Source of the DNA: Ectocarpus siliculosus
Lineage: Eukaryota; Sar; Phaeophyceae; Ectocarpales; Ectocarpaceae
DNA: 64,000 bases
NCBI GenBank assembly: GCA_000310025.1
Contig: FN648396.1
Coordinates: forward strand, 153,120 to 217,119
Direction: 5' to 3'
Position 1 is the first letter of the stretch, and every line of letters starts with the position of its first letter. Positions 1-12,700 of the stretch are shown one piece after another. A program made the translations under genes and the position numbers. Under the pieces are notes generated by a model. It was not told the DNA's origin and did not search any database. It was given only the letters and a program-made list of their open reading frames with translations.

Positions 1-301
1 GTCAGAAACATGCCAGACCCCTTCGGTACCGACCGGCACGGGAAGATACCCGCGACAAGCCCGGCAAGCAGCGCACTAACTGCACGCCACAAATAAATGC
101 GTGACACACAACGGACAACACAACCAACGGGTCGCGCATACAGAACAAAAAGACGCGCAAACAGTAACAACACACACACACACAAGAACACCAACCACCA
201 CGACGAGTGCACACCGACTCGTCACGGCAACAGTAGTAGGTATAGGCTTGCCGCGGGTATCTTCCCGTGCCGGTACCGAAGGGGTCTGGCATGTTTCTGA
301 C
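1..301. repeat. Inverted-repeat (foldback/MITE-like) element at the window edge
   Basis: The first 60 bases return as their reverse complement at about 245-301. Both arms contain GTCAGAAACATGCCAGACCC at the outer end and GGAAGATACCCGCG further in. The arms differ by a 4-base indel and a few substitutions. The centre, about 65-240, is simple CA-rich sequence without a convincing coding frame. The left boundary coincides with the window start, so the element may continue outside it. No transposase was seen, so this is probably a non-autonomous DNA element. Confidence 0.8.
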
Positions 302-439
302 ATGTTCCTCCGTGCGTGGTCGGTCCGCAGTCGGCAGCCATGGATAGGAAAGATGCCATGGATACGGTGTTGGGAGGTTCTGAGTTCTGAGACGTTCCGA
401 GGCTATTCGATGTTCTGCCGTGCGGTGACGTGGAGGTCG

Positions 440-1070
440 ATTTCCGCTCGATTTTCGCCGTCCGTAAGTGGACAAAAAGTGGGTACAATTTGGACAAAAG
501 TGGGTCAAAATACAGACACAAGTGGGTACATGAAAAAATTAGTTGACGCCGGTGGGTATACCGTATATGACACAAGATAACACACCCCCTTGGCCGATTT
601 TCAAAGCTCGATTTCTCAACAGCAGGAAGAGTCACGGCGCCGAAAACGGCAGCGTTGGAATCGTCTCGTCGAGAAATTTTCGAAAATGTATCGTTTTGTT
701 TGTGTATCCTCTTCATCGTGGAGTAATCGAGCTTTGGAAATCGGTCCAGGGGGTGTGTTATCTTGTGTCATATACGGTACCCACCGCGATGTCGGACATA
801 AGTGGGCACTCTGGTGAGGCCTTGCGCGTGTCGGCGATAGTAGGGCCAAAGGTGTGCCTAAAAGTGGGTAAAATCGATGCCCGTGCTGTTTATGGTCCCT
901 GGCTGTGTCGCCCAGGTGTCAGAATGGGGTTTTGAGTCGTTTGGGGGTCGCCTATGGAGTGCGCGCGCGCTGGATTTTCGAGTACCCACTTTTGTCCGAG
1001 AAAGGGGTGGGCATACCCACTTGTGTCTATTTCCCTTTTTTAAATCTACAGATTTTTGAATTTCACGGAC
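440..1070. repeat. Nested terminal-inverted-repeat element
   Basis: Sequence around 466-525 carries GGACAAAAGTGGGT repeats, and the complementary form, ACCCACTTTTGTCC, occurs near 983-996, followed by further ACCCACTTGTGTC sequence. This suggests an outer inverted-repeat element that contains the separate short MITE at about 545-790. Boundaries are approximate and no coding capacity is evident. Confidence 0.5.
545..790. mobile_element. MITE, family copy 1 (TA target site)
   Basis: A left arm beginning CCGTATATGACACAAGATAA at 561 is mirrored by a right arm ending at 777. The inverted repeat runs more than 50 bp inward, through a conserved segment with CGATTTTCAAAGCTCGA. TA dinucleotides flank the arms at 559-560 and 778-779. 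Outside these, GGTGGGTA and its complement extend the symmetry, so the true ends may be a few bases further out. Related copies lie near 8603-8830 and 54115-54350. It has no coding capacity and is a non-autonomous DNA transposon. Confidence 0.75.
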
Positions 1071-1079
1071 AGTAAGTAG

Positions 1080-3100
1080 GTGTTTCCCGCCGTTTTTTTT
1101 AATTTACAAATAATCGTTTTTGATCCTTTGGGGTAACGTATCAGGGATGTTTATACAGCAGTAGATGAGAATGGTATAATACCTGGTGCATGGTAGGTAG
1201 GGCATACCATTCAGGTTGTATCATGTTAGCTTGTTTCTTGTTATGTTGGGTGTTGGTAAACACCATCAGTAGAGCATGGAAAGTTTCCAAATGATAAACA
1301 TCTAAATGTGGTGGTTGTTGTCAACTTCCCTGGTGTTCCTCAAAGCGGTTTGTCGAGATATCTTGTCGCAACCATGTGTCGTAATCACGTCGTAGAGCAT
1401 CCGTCATGAAGGTCAGCAGCAGCAGCGAGTAGCAGTTGGTCTCTCCGTGTGGAGCAGTGGTGTGGACATGTTACGGAGTGGCGAAGGATACAACACGTTA
1501 CATTTTACAATACACGACACAACGGAGGGATTCTCCTCGATATTTTGTCGTTGACCCCGTAGAGAACTACAGGGGATGTATTGTAAAATAAATGTAAGTT
1601 ACCTATCTATACACATGTTTTTGTACTTAGCACCAGCTGGCATCACTGGTATAAATCATCAGTGTATAGACTTAAAAAGACTCGAAATAAGTCCAGTACC
1701 CAGCCGGTTTCCCTCCACTCACTGCAAAGACTCCACCACATCCCGTTCGACTGTGGGTATATCTCGAATGGGTAGTCTTTCTGTGTGTGTTTTTATTATT
1801 CCTTAAGTTTCTTGAATGGGTATAGTCTTTCTGTGTGTTTTTAATATACTTGCTTCACTGAGTTTTTCCGGCTCTCTGTCATACGACTTTGAGGTACTGG
1901 TGTAACTGATGCGGCTGTGGATGACAGAATGGGGTGGAACGACGACACGACGACACGACGACCTATGTTCGTTTGTAAAAAGACGTGGGGGATGTGGACA
2001 CATCTACACAATACACCAGTAGCCCGAATATCGAGCATAAAGAGATGGGAACTTGAACGGTTGGTTGCCAATAATAACCTCATCGGGCCCGAGTTTCCCC
2101 ACTGTCCTTTCTCGAGCAAAAAAACGCGTTTCCTTCAATGCTTCGTGCGTGGTAAGCATGCGTCCCGTAGACACGTCGGGCCTACTCCTTCACATCCTAC
2201 AGCAGTAGTACAGCTGGTACCTGCTGCGTTTGGTTGGTTGCCGGCGAAAAGCAGGTTGGTTTTGGGTGTACAGAATTTCTTCTACTATTTCTGTAGCTCT
2301 CCCCAGTTACACGTCTAGAACCCATTGGCGAGGCCCGCGATCCTCTCCAACTTTCGCAGAACTTGACTTCTAACAACCTCTGTCTTCTTCAATTCGTCGG
2401 GAAATCGTACTAGCCTGAGTGAATGTTCTCAGACTTTACCCGCGTACCCACCACAAGCCGGCCAGAGCAAGCGATCTCATCCCTCTAGACTGTTCCCTTA
2501 ACAGGATCGCCTGCGCCCCCCTTCTTAAAACTCGCGGAAGCAACCACCAAAACGCGGTTGCGCGTGTTGAGTCCGATGGGCGACCACCCGCATGCCTGGC
2601 ACCGAGAAAAGTCCTCCTTCAAGCCGACGTTGGTTGATATCCTGGATTTTGACACGCCAAATCATGTGGCAACTGGGCCTCAGGCACCTGCAACCAAATA
2701 CTACTTAGAATTGCAACGTCCCAGAGCCCAACACCACGGCCAGACTCAAGGCGGAGCCTCCTCGGTGTCACTAACCCGGGTTGCATGTTGGCCTCAGCGC
2801 CTCGAGTAACCATTGGATGCCCGCTAAATAAGGCACAAGGCAGAAGCGTATGGGCCCACATTTAAGATACCACGAGTGGATTGGCCGTATTTCGCACTTG
2901 TTGATCTTCTCTACGACAGCACGCCGAAACAATCATGACCACGTACGTGTTACACTGCTGTGCTCTCACAAGAAAAATGCTCTATAAATATTAAATAGAA
3001 TTGATAACACTTCGGAAACACGCCTACACACTACCACCGTACAGCGATGCGCGTGCGAGGCAATACATCTGTACAACGCGACAACCGTCCCAAAGCCATC
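1080..3100. other. Intergenic stretch, no gene recognised
   Basis: Short open frames on both strands here match no family I can recognise, and none shows convincing splice-phase continuity with another. This stretch is the downstream flank of the minus-strand J-protein gene whose stop codon is at 3124. One of many TACAGCAGTA-type words in this window occurs near 2199. Nothing else could be supported. Confidence 0.5.
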
Positions 3101-3123
3101 GGGGCCAGAACGGAGCCGCCTTT

Positions 3124-4578
3124 TCAACTCAGCACGGCATGTCCTTCGGCCTTGACGTGTGCAAACAGCTTGGAACGCGAAGGGAAATTCGACCCACACA
3201 CTCGGCAGCTCAACCCGCCCTCCTCTCCTCCTCGTCGTGGGCCGCCGTCAGCAGCCGTGCCATGTCCGACATTCTTACCGTGCCCGCCCTTGGCAGCCTT
3301 CAGCGCCTGTCTTTTACGTCTCCTAGCCCCTTTACCCCCGCCGGCGGGGGCAGCGTTATCGGCATCCCCCCCCTTCCCGCTCTTGCCGAGCAGGTTACCA
3401 GCCTTTGCGTGGTGCCCTCCAGCCTTTCGCCGTCCTCGCTTTCCGGCGGGCTCTAACTCTTCCACTCGGCGGCTATCGTCAGAGCCATCATCGCTTCTTG
3501 CCCCGCTACTACTACCACTACGCGTCTCGTTCGGGCTTCGCTGGTGGGCACCCCGCCCTCTAGCGTGGCCGGTTTGCTGTCCCTTCGCTGGGTTTCCCTT
3601 CTTTCCCCGGTGTTCGCTGTCGTCTTGGTCCTCTTCTCGAGTATGCCTCCGCCGACCTTGCTCGCGTTCATGCGTGCCTGCCTTCGAGTGTCCGTGGGCT
3701 CTCTTGGCTGCATGCTCCCGGTGGTGCTTGCCCTTTGCGGGACTGTGGTTGTGATCGTGATCGCCCTTGCTGTTTTTTCGGTGTTTCCCGTTCGTCCCGG
3801 CTTCGCTGTCGTCGCTTTCCCCAGCCCTCATCGACACGTCCGCGTCTTCTTCTCCGTCCGATGCCTCAGCGTTGTGTTTCTTCCACCAAGAAAGGCCCGC
3901 CGACGTCGCTGCAGACACGGCGCTGCCCAAGTCCCCGCTGAGATGAAACCTGTCTGTGGCTGCGTTGGCAGCAGCCATGGCCGCAGCAGAGGCGGCCACT
4001 GCGGCGGCGGTTCGCATGTCTCCGTCCGGGTCGATTTGGCTTGCAGCCTCTGATGCCGTTGCGATAGTCTCAAACAAGTTCGGGTCGTCTTCGTCATTGT
4101 CGCCACTACCCGAGTCACTCCCGCTCCCACTCCCGCTCCCACTGCTGCCGCTCCCGCTGCTGTCGCTGTCGCTACTGCTTCCGCTGCTGTTCTCCTCACT
4201 GCTGCTGCCGCTACTGCTGCCGAAATCAAATAGGCCACGACCTCGGTTTTGCGGTTGCATTTTCGCCTCCCTACTGCTCCGGCTCCCTCCTGGCTTTGTC
4301 TCTTCCTCGTCGCTATCAGAGCCAGCTGATGCGGAGAGGGAAGCCTCCTGCTTCCGATCCACCGTCGCTGTTTGGTTGTGGCTGCTGCCGTCCAAATCTA
4401 CATCACGCATGGCCGAGTCCAAGAAGAAGTCTCCCTCTCCCTCTGACGATGCTAACCCTTCGGTATCGCTGCTACCATCTTCCGATGCGCTACTGCTGTT
4501 GTCGTGGTCTTCCCCTTCCATCCCTTTTCTTCCTGCAGTTTTCGCCATCGCTTCTCGTAGCATTTCCGCGTCGAGTTC
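3124..4578 (-). CDS. DNAJC21: Terminal exon of the DNAJC21-like gene: low-complexity tail plus C2H2 finger
   Basis: A single 1455-bp exon encodes 484 residues and the stop. It follows an acceptor ending CGCAG at phase 0. Its N-terminal part is acidic and serine-rich, with long Ser/Gly/Asp runs near 4090-4220 on the plus-strand scale. The middle is rich in His, Lys and Arg, and the C-terminus holds the [15 protein letters not shown] finger that diagnoses the JJJ1 family. The open frame continues upstream to 4698, but those codons are probably intron, because the splice to 4924 joins in frame and gives [14 protein letters not shown]. Confidence 0.8.
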   Translation of the reverse strand, partial: ELDAEMLREAMAKTAGRKGMEGEDHDNSSSASEDGSSDTEGLASSEGEGDFFLDSAMRDVDLDGSSHNQTATVDRKQEASLSASAGSDSDEEETKPGGSRSSREAKMQPQNRGRGLFDFGSSSGSSSEENSSGSSSDSDSSGSGSSGSGSGSGSDSGSGDNDEDDPNLFETIATASEAASQIDPDGDMRTAAAVAASAAAMAAANAATDRFHLSGDLGSAVSAATSAGLSWWKKHNAEASDGEEDADVSMRAGESDDSEAGTNGKHRKNSKGDHDHNHSPAKGKHHREHAAKRAHGHSKAGTHEREQGRRRHTREEDQDDSEHRGKKGNPAKGQQTGHARGRGAHQRSPNETRSGSSSGARSDDGSDDSRRVEELEPAGKRGRRKAGGHHAKAGNLLGKSGKGGDADNAAPAGGGKGARRRKRQALKAAKGGHGKNVGHGTAADGGPRRGGEEGGLSCRVCGSNFPSRSKLFAHVKAEGHAVLS

Positions 4579-7500
4579 CTGCGATGGTTGGGGATTACAG
4601 TAGCAACCCGGGAAACACGCGAATGTGCGGCGACAAATAGAAAAACTTAGCCCAACTTTCTTAAATCGCGCCATCTCAAATAGCCTATGTGCGCTCACTG
4701 TTTCGCTCTCTACCCGTCAGCCGGTTGCCCATTCTTTTCGCAAGTGTTGGGGACATGCTCTTGGAAACAAATATGCGTCATTTTGGGTTTAGCTGTGGTG
4801 GCGACGGGAGTTCGTATTTTTCGCCTTGAAGAGTTGACGAGAGGAGATTATGGGCAGTGGTCAGAACAGCTTGAAACGTGAGTAAAACAACCACAACAAT
4901 GATGATGATGGCCTTCAACTTACCTTGAGCTTTTTCTTGTGTGCTTTGGAGGTCTCGTGGTTCGACATCTGTCCCTTGGACTTGAAGTCCTTCTTGCACA
5001 CTGCGCAGACGAACACAGTCACCTCTTGCTCCCTGCCGCCGCTTCCTTTACCACCTCGGCCTGCTCGCCTGTGCAAATGTTGAGACAACCGCAAAGAAAT
5101 CGATTACGGTCCATAGGTAACAACAGTGCCGCGCGTCCACCCATGGTTTTACTCACGCTAACACGCACTACAACGCCAGTGAAAAGGGAGCACGTCATTT
5201 CAGGCGCGTGGTCAGAAAACGTCCACAAATCTTATCAATAAGCATGTGTTGTGACGCGGAGACAGCGAAAGCACCACCCGTGTGGCCTCTGTCATTGAGA
5301 AACAGAGACTTCGAATCACGCCCGTACAACGCCTACAAAAGCTTCTCGTTTGGTAGCACAATCACTGAGTACCAGGAAGCACACCCACCAAGGCACATCA
5401 TCGAACGACACAAGCTGGAAGCTCGTGCAGTTCACAGTGCAACAGACCAGTCCGACTCAAATCGAACCGCCTTCGTACCGCTTGGCATTCTTCTTGCGGT
5501 GGCGACCTTCCTCTTCCGGGTCACTGCCCGTCCCATCATCCTTATCCTCATCGTCGTCATCTTCATCATCTTCATCATCCAAACGAAAGGCCTTTTCCCC
5601 TCCCGCTCTCGCCCTCGCCTCCTCCTCGGCCTCTTCCTCCTCGTGCTTAGCTCTAGCCCTACGGTGCCACAGATGCGCAGTTGCATAGAAATACACCAAC
5701 ACGGAGGCATGCTTGGACGTGAGCACCACACAATTTGCGCCTACCACATAGCCGTCCCCTGGACAATGGCAGCGGAACCCATGTCAGCACAGGCGGTTCC
5801 GCCAGCAGCCACGGGACGAACGAACCTGGCCTATTAATAGGTATGCGTCGAGTTGTGGCCTGGGGAAACAAAACGCCCTCACACCTTCGTTCGAGATGGC
5901 TTGCTACATGTAGGTGGGAACATTTTCGGACGCGCAGTCCCATAGCCTCATTTTTCGGAGGTCACAGACCCGTAAGTCATTTGGCCTTTGCGTATTCCGC
6001 GCGGTAGAGGCATACCACACAAATTGACCGTGAAATGCGAAAACGTCCTTCGTTTGCGCAGCAGTGAGCGTATCAATCGTCGCTGCTCGCACAATGGAAT
6101 CGACGGCTCAAGGGCGACGGTGGTCTCATAGGCATGCTTGTTACGCAGCTACATGAAGCCAGATATGATCAATGCAGGGTCTGTACTACAAGTACATTGT
6201 GTGCCTGATCAAACGGGATAATCGAAAATCGCACCCACCACTCCTGCTTCCGGCGCTTCATGTCCTCCTTTTGATTGAGTGCTTCCTCATGGCGTCTCCT
6301 CTCCCTTGATGCACAGAAACATGCAACACCACCATCAACAATAACCAGGACGAAGATAACAATTAAACAAAATTGATACACCCATCAATGATCAAGAAGG
6401 TGCCAAGTCATGTGTCACGGGCACAAACTCCAGCGCGCAACACACCTTACCGCATATGGTACTCCCCAGCGTCAAAAACATGAAAGCGGTCTCTGTTCTG
6501 AGCCGATTGAAGGCGTTGTCTTGGTTCGGGTGAATAGTTCCCACTAGTCTTCGAGCATCACCATCATTCACGGTACCCTTGTTCTCCAACCGGGGTCGGA
6601 GAACCAAGTGCAAATACTTCCAGCGTATGGGCCACTCACGGTGCCTTCGCCCTTATCGGGGTTGGGACACCGAGTGACAAAGCGACTACTATAGATATTG
6701 TCTGCCGATGTCGTCCAAATATGGTTGTCTACACGCGATTGTTGTAGGAAGCAGAGTGTCGAGCAATCACACACGATCTTCCAATCACTTCAAGGGACGT
6801 GCAGCACGGCCAATCACCTCTCTTCTTTGTCCTTGGCGAGCTTGAGCTTGTAGCGGATCACACGGCGGTCCCTCCTTCGGCAGAAGTCCACCAGTGCACG
6901 TACGTCATCTTGGTACTTCCTCCTAGCAATCGCTCTCTTCTTGCTGTTCTCCTTCTCCATCAAACGTCGGACACGCCGGTTCTCAGCCTGTTCGTGGATA
7001 TTTACATTCAAGGGGGCGTGTTGAGATATTCAGCAGCAACACTCTTGGTTACATAGGAGTATGCTCAAATGCTGCTGTATGGTTGTTGTACGCAATGATC
7101 CATCGTCTGGAGAAAAACGCAACGTATGCGGAGAGTCAACTGGGTAGAATGAATATGTCGCCCAAGGAATATTTTCTGACTTTCCTGGACCCGTGCTCAA
7201 TGACGTTGAGAGGAACAACATGTGTTGGCACGAACGGTAATTTGAGTACACGACATGTAGAACGGTGCAAGCGTAGTTCCAGAACCGTTGCCCGACCAAG
7301 TAGAAAGTTACTAGGACTCCGGAACATTTTTCGGACCAGTCTCTGGGTTCTGGAGTTTGTTGTTTAGACAGGCAGAGGACGAGCTCGCCCAACGAGCTCT
7401 CTCCCAACTTTCCCTCTCCTAGCTTTGCACATAAGCTGTAGTCTGAGCAATGCTCACATCATAATGAGACGACAATAAACCATCATCAGGGTCTTTGTAC

Positions 7501-9736
7501 ACTGGTCTAACCCCCAGCAGCTTCACCTCGATCTGAGCGTGTTTATCGGCATACTGCTGCTGTTTACATTAGCGACACATTCGCCAGACTCAACTGAATC
7601 TTTGTTACTATCATCAGACACGTACATATTTTTAAGAGGGGCGTTGGTGCAATATTGCTCGAATACGTATGAGGGCAAAGGAGGTTTGACAAATATGACG
7701 CCCACATTACATATCCTATCAAAGCAGAGGTGGCACTACTGTTTTAATACATCCTGTGAGCATGATTGGATTCGTCGCTTGCATTCTCGTGGCGTCGTAG
7801 CCTTTGTTGCGACACTACTCTTGTCTCTCCCGACCGATCTCATGCGCCCGGTATCCGTCTGAAGTGAGCAGAAGGAGCGGTGATCCTCTACGGCTCAAGC
7901 AAACGATTTTAAACGGCGACACTTTCGAATCATTCCATGCACGGCACACCGAAAAGTCCAACATTGGAGGTCAGAACGAGAACCAACACAAAGAGAGCAA
8001 CAACGACAACAACCACAACTCCAACAGCAACAACATCAACAACGACGGCAGCCGCGGCAATGGCAGGCCAGCCAGCCTTGAAGCTTGCCGTCGCTGCTCA
8101 CTGACCTCGTTCACGTTGTACTCGTCCACCCAGCCGAACGACAGCCCCGACACGAACCCGCTCCACGTCCCATAGAACTCCTCCGCCGTTTCGCAGCTGT
8201 CTTTCGACCCGCCCATCTCGGGCGGGCTACCCTGACCCCACCCACTCCCATCAGACGAAGCTTCACCCCAATCTCTCTCGGCGTCCCACACCTCTCGGAA
8301 CGCTCTGGTGTAGGTCTGGTAGAAGCCGGACTCATCATCTCCGAAGCCGGAGAACGTTGCCGCGCTGCGTGTGAAAGTCAGACGTACAGCGAGCAGTGCC
8401 GAGGCACATTGAAGTTGCCGGATGGGTCCATTGCGCACGAGATGCAAAGTGGCCCAAACAAAACACGGAACATAGGGGCGCGGTAGACCAAATATCCGCA
8501 ACCCGAACTTTCTCAGAGCAGATGCCACGCTCTGTAAGATGGTGCGATACCGGGACGAGTTAAATCTACCGTTAGTTTTTTTGGAGAAAAAAAAATGCAA
8601 AAGTGGGCATCTTAGGTCGCACAAAATACAACACCCCCTTGGACCGATTTTCAAAGTGTGAGCACTCCAGAGCAGAGGCAGCGACGATGCTGAAAACGGC
8701 AGTGTTCGAACCGCGTATTCGAATGAGCGTTCCCAAAACGCATATTTCGACTGCTGTGGCATTCTGTTCGTCGTGGATAACCCTAGGCTTTGAAAACTCA
8801 GCCCACAGGGAGTGTGGAATCTCGTGCAACCCACGGTTCTTGAAAGCAAAGACATCGGAGTTGCACCTGAAGAACGGCGTCACGTTAACCGTCCGCCCGC
8901 CCGCCCCGTCATCGCTATCGCCGTCACCCTCGTAGCGTGCCGGGTTGAGGATCTCATCGCGATGGTCATCGTACCACTTCCTCTCGTGGGCGTTGCTCAG
9001 CACGGCGTAGGCGTGCTGCAGCTCTTGGAAGCGCACCTGCGCCTCGGCCTCGTTTCCCACCTGGGTTCCCGATAGGCATGCACACGTTGCGAACGGCGTG
9101 GCCTCGTTGCCAACCTGTAGTGCTGGTGCAGTTGCTCATGATGACGATTCAACGCAAAACACAGCAACGGCTGTACCGTTGGCACTCTTACGTTCAACAC
9201 GGTACTATGGGATAGCTGGGCGTATCATGCCCGCCGCCAACAAAACCAGCAGCACGGATGATCCGCGTTACAGCAGTTACAGCCTACGAGTCAGTGCTAC
9301 GCACAGCTGAAACAGCGGGTGGCCAACCGACGAAAGACTTACGAAGGGCACGTTCCTCACTCGGCCTCGAGAGAAAGGGGTGGAACCTGCACTACACACT
9401 GCACTGCACTGCACAACATTAGTCCGACCACCCAACAGTAAATTAACCGCTCTCACAAAGGTGTGTCCCCCAAACGCTTCCTACTCGAACTTGTCAAGGA
9501 ATACCCAAGCAACTTCGCGAGCCTGCCTATTCATGCCGTCAGTGTTACAACGGCAACGGTTTTACGGCCGCACCGAAACCAAAACCTCCTGATTAACCTC
9601 CAGGACACGGTACAGCTGTAGCATTCTACCATGACACATGCCTCACATTCTTGTCAGGGTGCCACACCAAGGCTTGCTTCCTGTAGGCCTTCTTGATGTC
9701 TGGCGGACTAGCATCGCGGGGGACGCCAAGGGCCAG
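3124..9736 (-). CDS. DNAJC21: DNAJC21/JJJ1-type J-domain protein (5' exon not found)
   Basis: Eight exons join in consistent phase: 9647-9736, 8867-9060, 8106-8364, 6818-6987, 6239-6304, 5479-5658, 4924-5068, 3124-4578. They give about 852 residues without the unfound first exon. The first two exons carry a J domain with the HPD motif (ALVWHPDKN), then [12 protein letters not shown] typical of this subfamily. The third carries [13 protein letters not shown] and [11 protein letters not shown], and the fourth the basic [13 protein letters not shown] segment. Next come an acidic stretch and a U1-type zinc finger ([10 protein letters not shown]...H...H). The last exon is a long Ser/Asp/His/Lys-rich tail ending in a second C2H2 finger ([17 protein letters not shown]). 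Yeast JJJ1 and human DNAJC21 stimulate Hsp70 on cytosolic pre-60S particles to release shuttling factors; the same role is inferred here. The tail is longer than in animal homologues. The start codon should lie upstream of 9736; no convincing exon was found there. Confidence 0.85.
8603..8830. mobile_element. MITE, family copy 2, in an intron of the DNAJC21-like gene
   Basis: This segment shares ordered blocks with the MITE at 545-790: an ACACCCCCTTGG block, a CGATTTTCAAAG block, an AAAACGGCAG centre and a TCGTGGATAA block near the right side. The arms are more diverged than in copy 1. It lies in the intron between exons 8106-8364 and 8867-9060. Ends are approximate. Confidence 0.6.
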
Positions 9737-12700
9737 CTGCAAACGTACCAGTACGTACGTTCGATGGGGCGAAATATTATACCAGTATCGAGTTCAGTTT
9801 TCCAATAATACAGCAGTATTTGTCCGCAGTTGTAGCTGGAAGGGGTATTGTTCGCGGATGCTAGCAATAAACCATTAGGAAAAAATAATTACACACACAG
9901 AAAGACTACCATGTACAGTAGAATCAGAGAAAGGCGGCCCGAGCTCACGCTCGACAATGATCACACTCATCCCACACGCGATACGTGATACGTCAGTGTG
10001 CCATTACTGCTCTGCCATGCCGTACCATATTACTCGTCGTGCAGTATGGGCTACATGGGGCATTTCCGCAACAAGTCTCTCCGCCAGTCGATATTACTGC
10101 CTGTATGTTGTGTGCAAGAACTCCCCATCACCATGAAGGTAGGTATTGTACATGTACGAGTACGATGTAATGGAATCAGTCTGTCGCCATGTGCATGTGC
10201 TAGCCATGTGCAACCAGCGACGCCATCGGCACGCTCAAGGACTGCAGTTAGTTCATTTAGCGACAAAATGTTGCTATGCTACTTGGTGCCACAGGCCATG
10301 TCCGGTGTATTTGCCACGTACCGTAGATAAGCCGTAGACTACTACTACTGTGTACTATTGGAAAGGGACTGCTGTAGGTTCTAGACTACACGCCACAGCA
10401 GTTACAGCACACCTACCGCTGTACCTTTTGTACAAGTAGGTGCTTTCTCTTTCCAACCATTTCAGGGCGCAAAGTTCAACCAGCGCACAGAAACACGCGT
10501 TGGTGTTGTCTTTCTTCATTCAGCATCGATTCTTGGCAATGATATCAGCAAGTAACGCGAAGAGAGAAGTCGTCACTCGGTGCAGCAGGTGTCGCTTGTG
10601 GGCGAAGAAGCTGCATCACGGCAGCTATCTATGTAGTGGTAGGTGCACGTGGCCCTCAGCAAGCGTCTACTGTTGTAGAGGTAGAGTACGGAAATACTCT
10701 CCTTGACCCTCGGACGATCAGCAGCCTTGTTGCACACGTTACGGGAAAAATAACAGTCACACATGGAGCTCTATGATGGTCTGGGGCCTGCATCAAACAG
10801 GATTCTACTTGTACAACCCAATGGTCAACATCAGTCGAGACGAGACGCTGCCTGGCCGTATGTACACAGCTGTATTAGCAGATTAGAAGCCAAACGTGAA
10901 AATCAAATTTCAGACACACACGTTCGCGATATGATTATCACACATCGGGCTGGACTCACATAGAGGCAACGGGTTGGAGCGTGAGTGCTCCCTCCACTTG
11001 CACCGCTCATCAGCTAACACACCCACGCACGCTCCACTAGCCGCAAAGCAGACGCAGCAACAAGTACGAGTACACGAGTACCAAACAGCAGCGTTCAGTG
11101 GGGGGCGCGCAGACTAGATTGCTAGGGGGCGCGCAGACGGGCAGATTGAGGTGGGTGCGATCGCTCCTGCGCGCGGAATGGTTCGTTTGGTGGGAACCAC
11201 TCCACTCGCAAGGTGTCTCGCTGCTGACCTAGAGTGCTGCACATGAGCGTCAAACACCCCAACGCCGTCAAAATAGACCTATGATGTTGTCTCCTCTCCT
11301 CGAGCTCCGAGCTCCGAGCATCGGTGGACCATCTCACTCACCCCTCTTTCGTTCGTCCGCGTTCAATTATTTTTCTTCACTCTACAGGTAGGTTGAGGCA
11401 TAGTGAGTCTCACACACCTCAGCAGGTTCCACGCCTCGCGCAGTCGCGGACCCTAATCTATAGCAAGTCCCAGGACGGAGGTCGCAATACATCGCCTGTT
11501 TGCATCCGCTGATGCGTCTGCCCTTTCGTCTACCACTGACTGGTGGTGGGTATCGAACACTTACAGTACTCATTTCGAGAGACGTTTGGAAACAAGGTTT
11601 ATTTCATAGTATAATAGGTGTATTTGCGATCCTGCTGTATCGGGTACACAGCAGTACAGACCGTAATGAAGTGAACACCCGTGTGCCTTTCGTGTCTCCG
11701 AAGCAACCGCTGATTGGACACCTAGATATATGCGTAAAGGTTAGGGAAGATCGTTACGGACGGCCGCATCCATCCCCAGTAGTCTCGTGCAAGGTCACGG
11801 ACAGGTAATAGAGGTATGAATGTTTCACTCAGACTGAAACTCGACACCTGAGAAAGCGGCGGGGTAATTAGCCACCCTGGCTAATCGAGTGGATTACTTG
11901 ACCACCCTGGCTAGAGCTCCCAAAATACTATCCTCCATAAGACGAGACGAGTTGATGAGGAGCAATTATGCTGAAAACAAATGAGACGAGACGCCAACAT
12001 ACAAATGCATCAGTCAGGCGGAGTTCTGTATCAGCAGATGGTTGGGAGTCTACAGACAATATGTTTCCTTTCTTTCACAAGTTATCGTCCACCACATGGT
12101 AAGGCGTGTGTCCTACCGTGTACCAGGGACAAAGGAATCGAGTCGACACACCCGCATCTTTACTACGTTTGATGTGGCCACTCATCACCAGATCGTGCCT
12201 AACGCGAAGAGAGAAAACAAAAAGGGAAGGCACGTGGGCGCGATTGCGCGTCCACGTGATCCGAAATTCCCCGTTACACCAGAAATTTGTACTTCAGAGG
12301 GGACAGCATCATAAAAAACGTTCGTGGCATATGTAGTGGTTCTTGTTTCACCCGGTCCGCAACCTGCTTCGTACCGGCATTGGTTAGTACCGATGCCAAA
12401 CGTGGACACCGCAAGACTCCTCCCGACGTTCCAGTCTGCGTGCAAAAAGGACGACCAGCAGAATCCCTCGAACCGGTTCCCCGTATGGGTACCTTCCCGG
12501 AGTGCTCCAACAAACACAGTACTCCAGTAGCTGGCATTAGCTCTGACCAGCTGTACGTTATCTCGCATGCATACATATTTTTCTTCTGCGCGGGTACGAT
12601 AGAAACCTCCCTATCTCCCCACCAATGAAAAGTCTACGTGTGCTACAATAGTATATGCAACAGTACTACAAGCCTAGGCAGTCCGTGCGGACACAGAACA

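Noticed and set aside
101-580. Overlapping open frames on both strands at the window start
   Set aside because: They run across the inverted-repeat element and CA-rich simple sequence, and have no splice or family support.
3047-4603. Long plus-strand open frames of 169-235 codons
   Set aside because: They lie antisense to the terminal exon of the DNAJC21-like gene, and their Ser/Leu/Pro/Arg-rich translations mirror its low-complexity tail. No independent motif is visible.
5208-5837. Plus-strand frame with Leu/Ile/Ser runs that looks membrane-like
   Set aside because: It is the complement of the acidic Asp/Glu exon 5479-5658 of the J-protein gene; the hydrophobic runs are an artefact of reading GAC/GAG repeats on the other strand.
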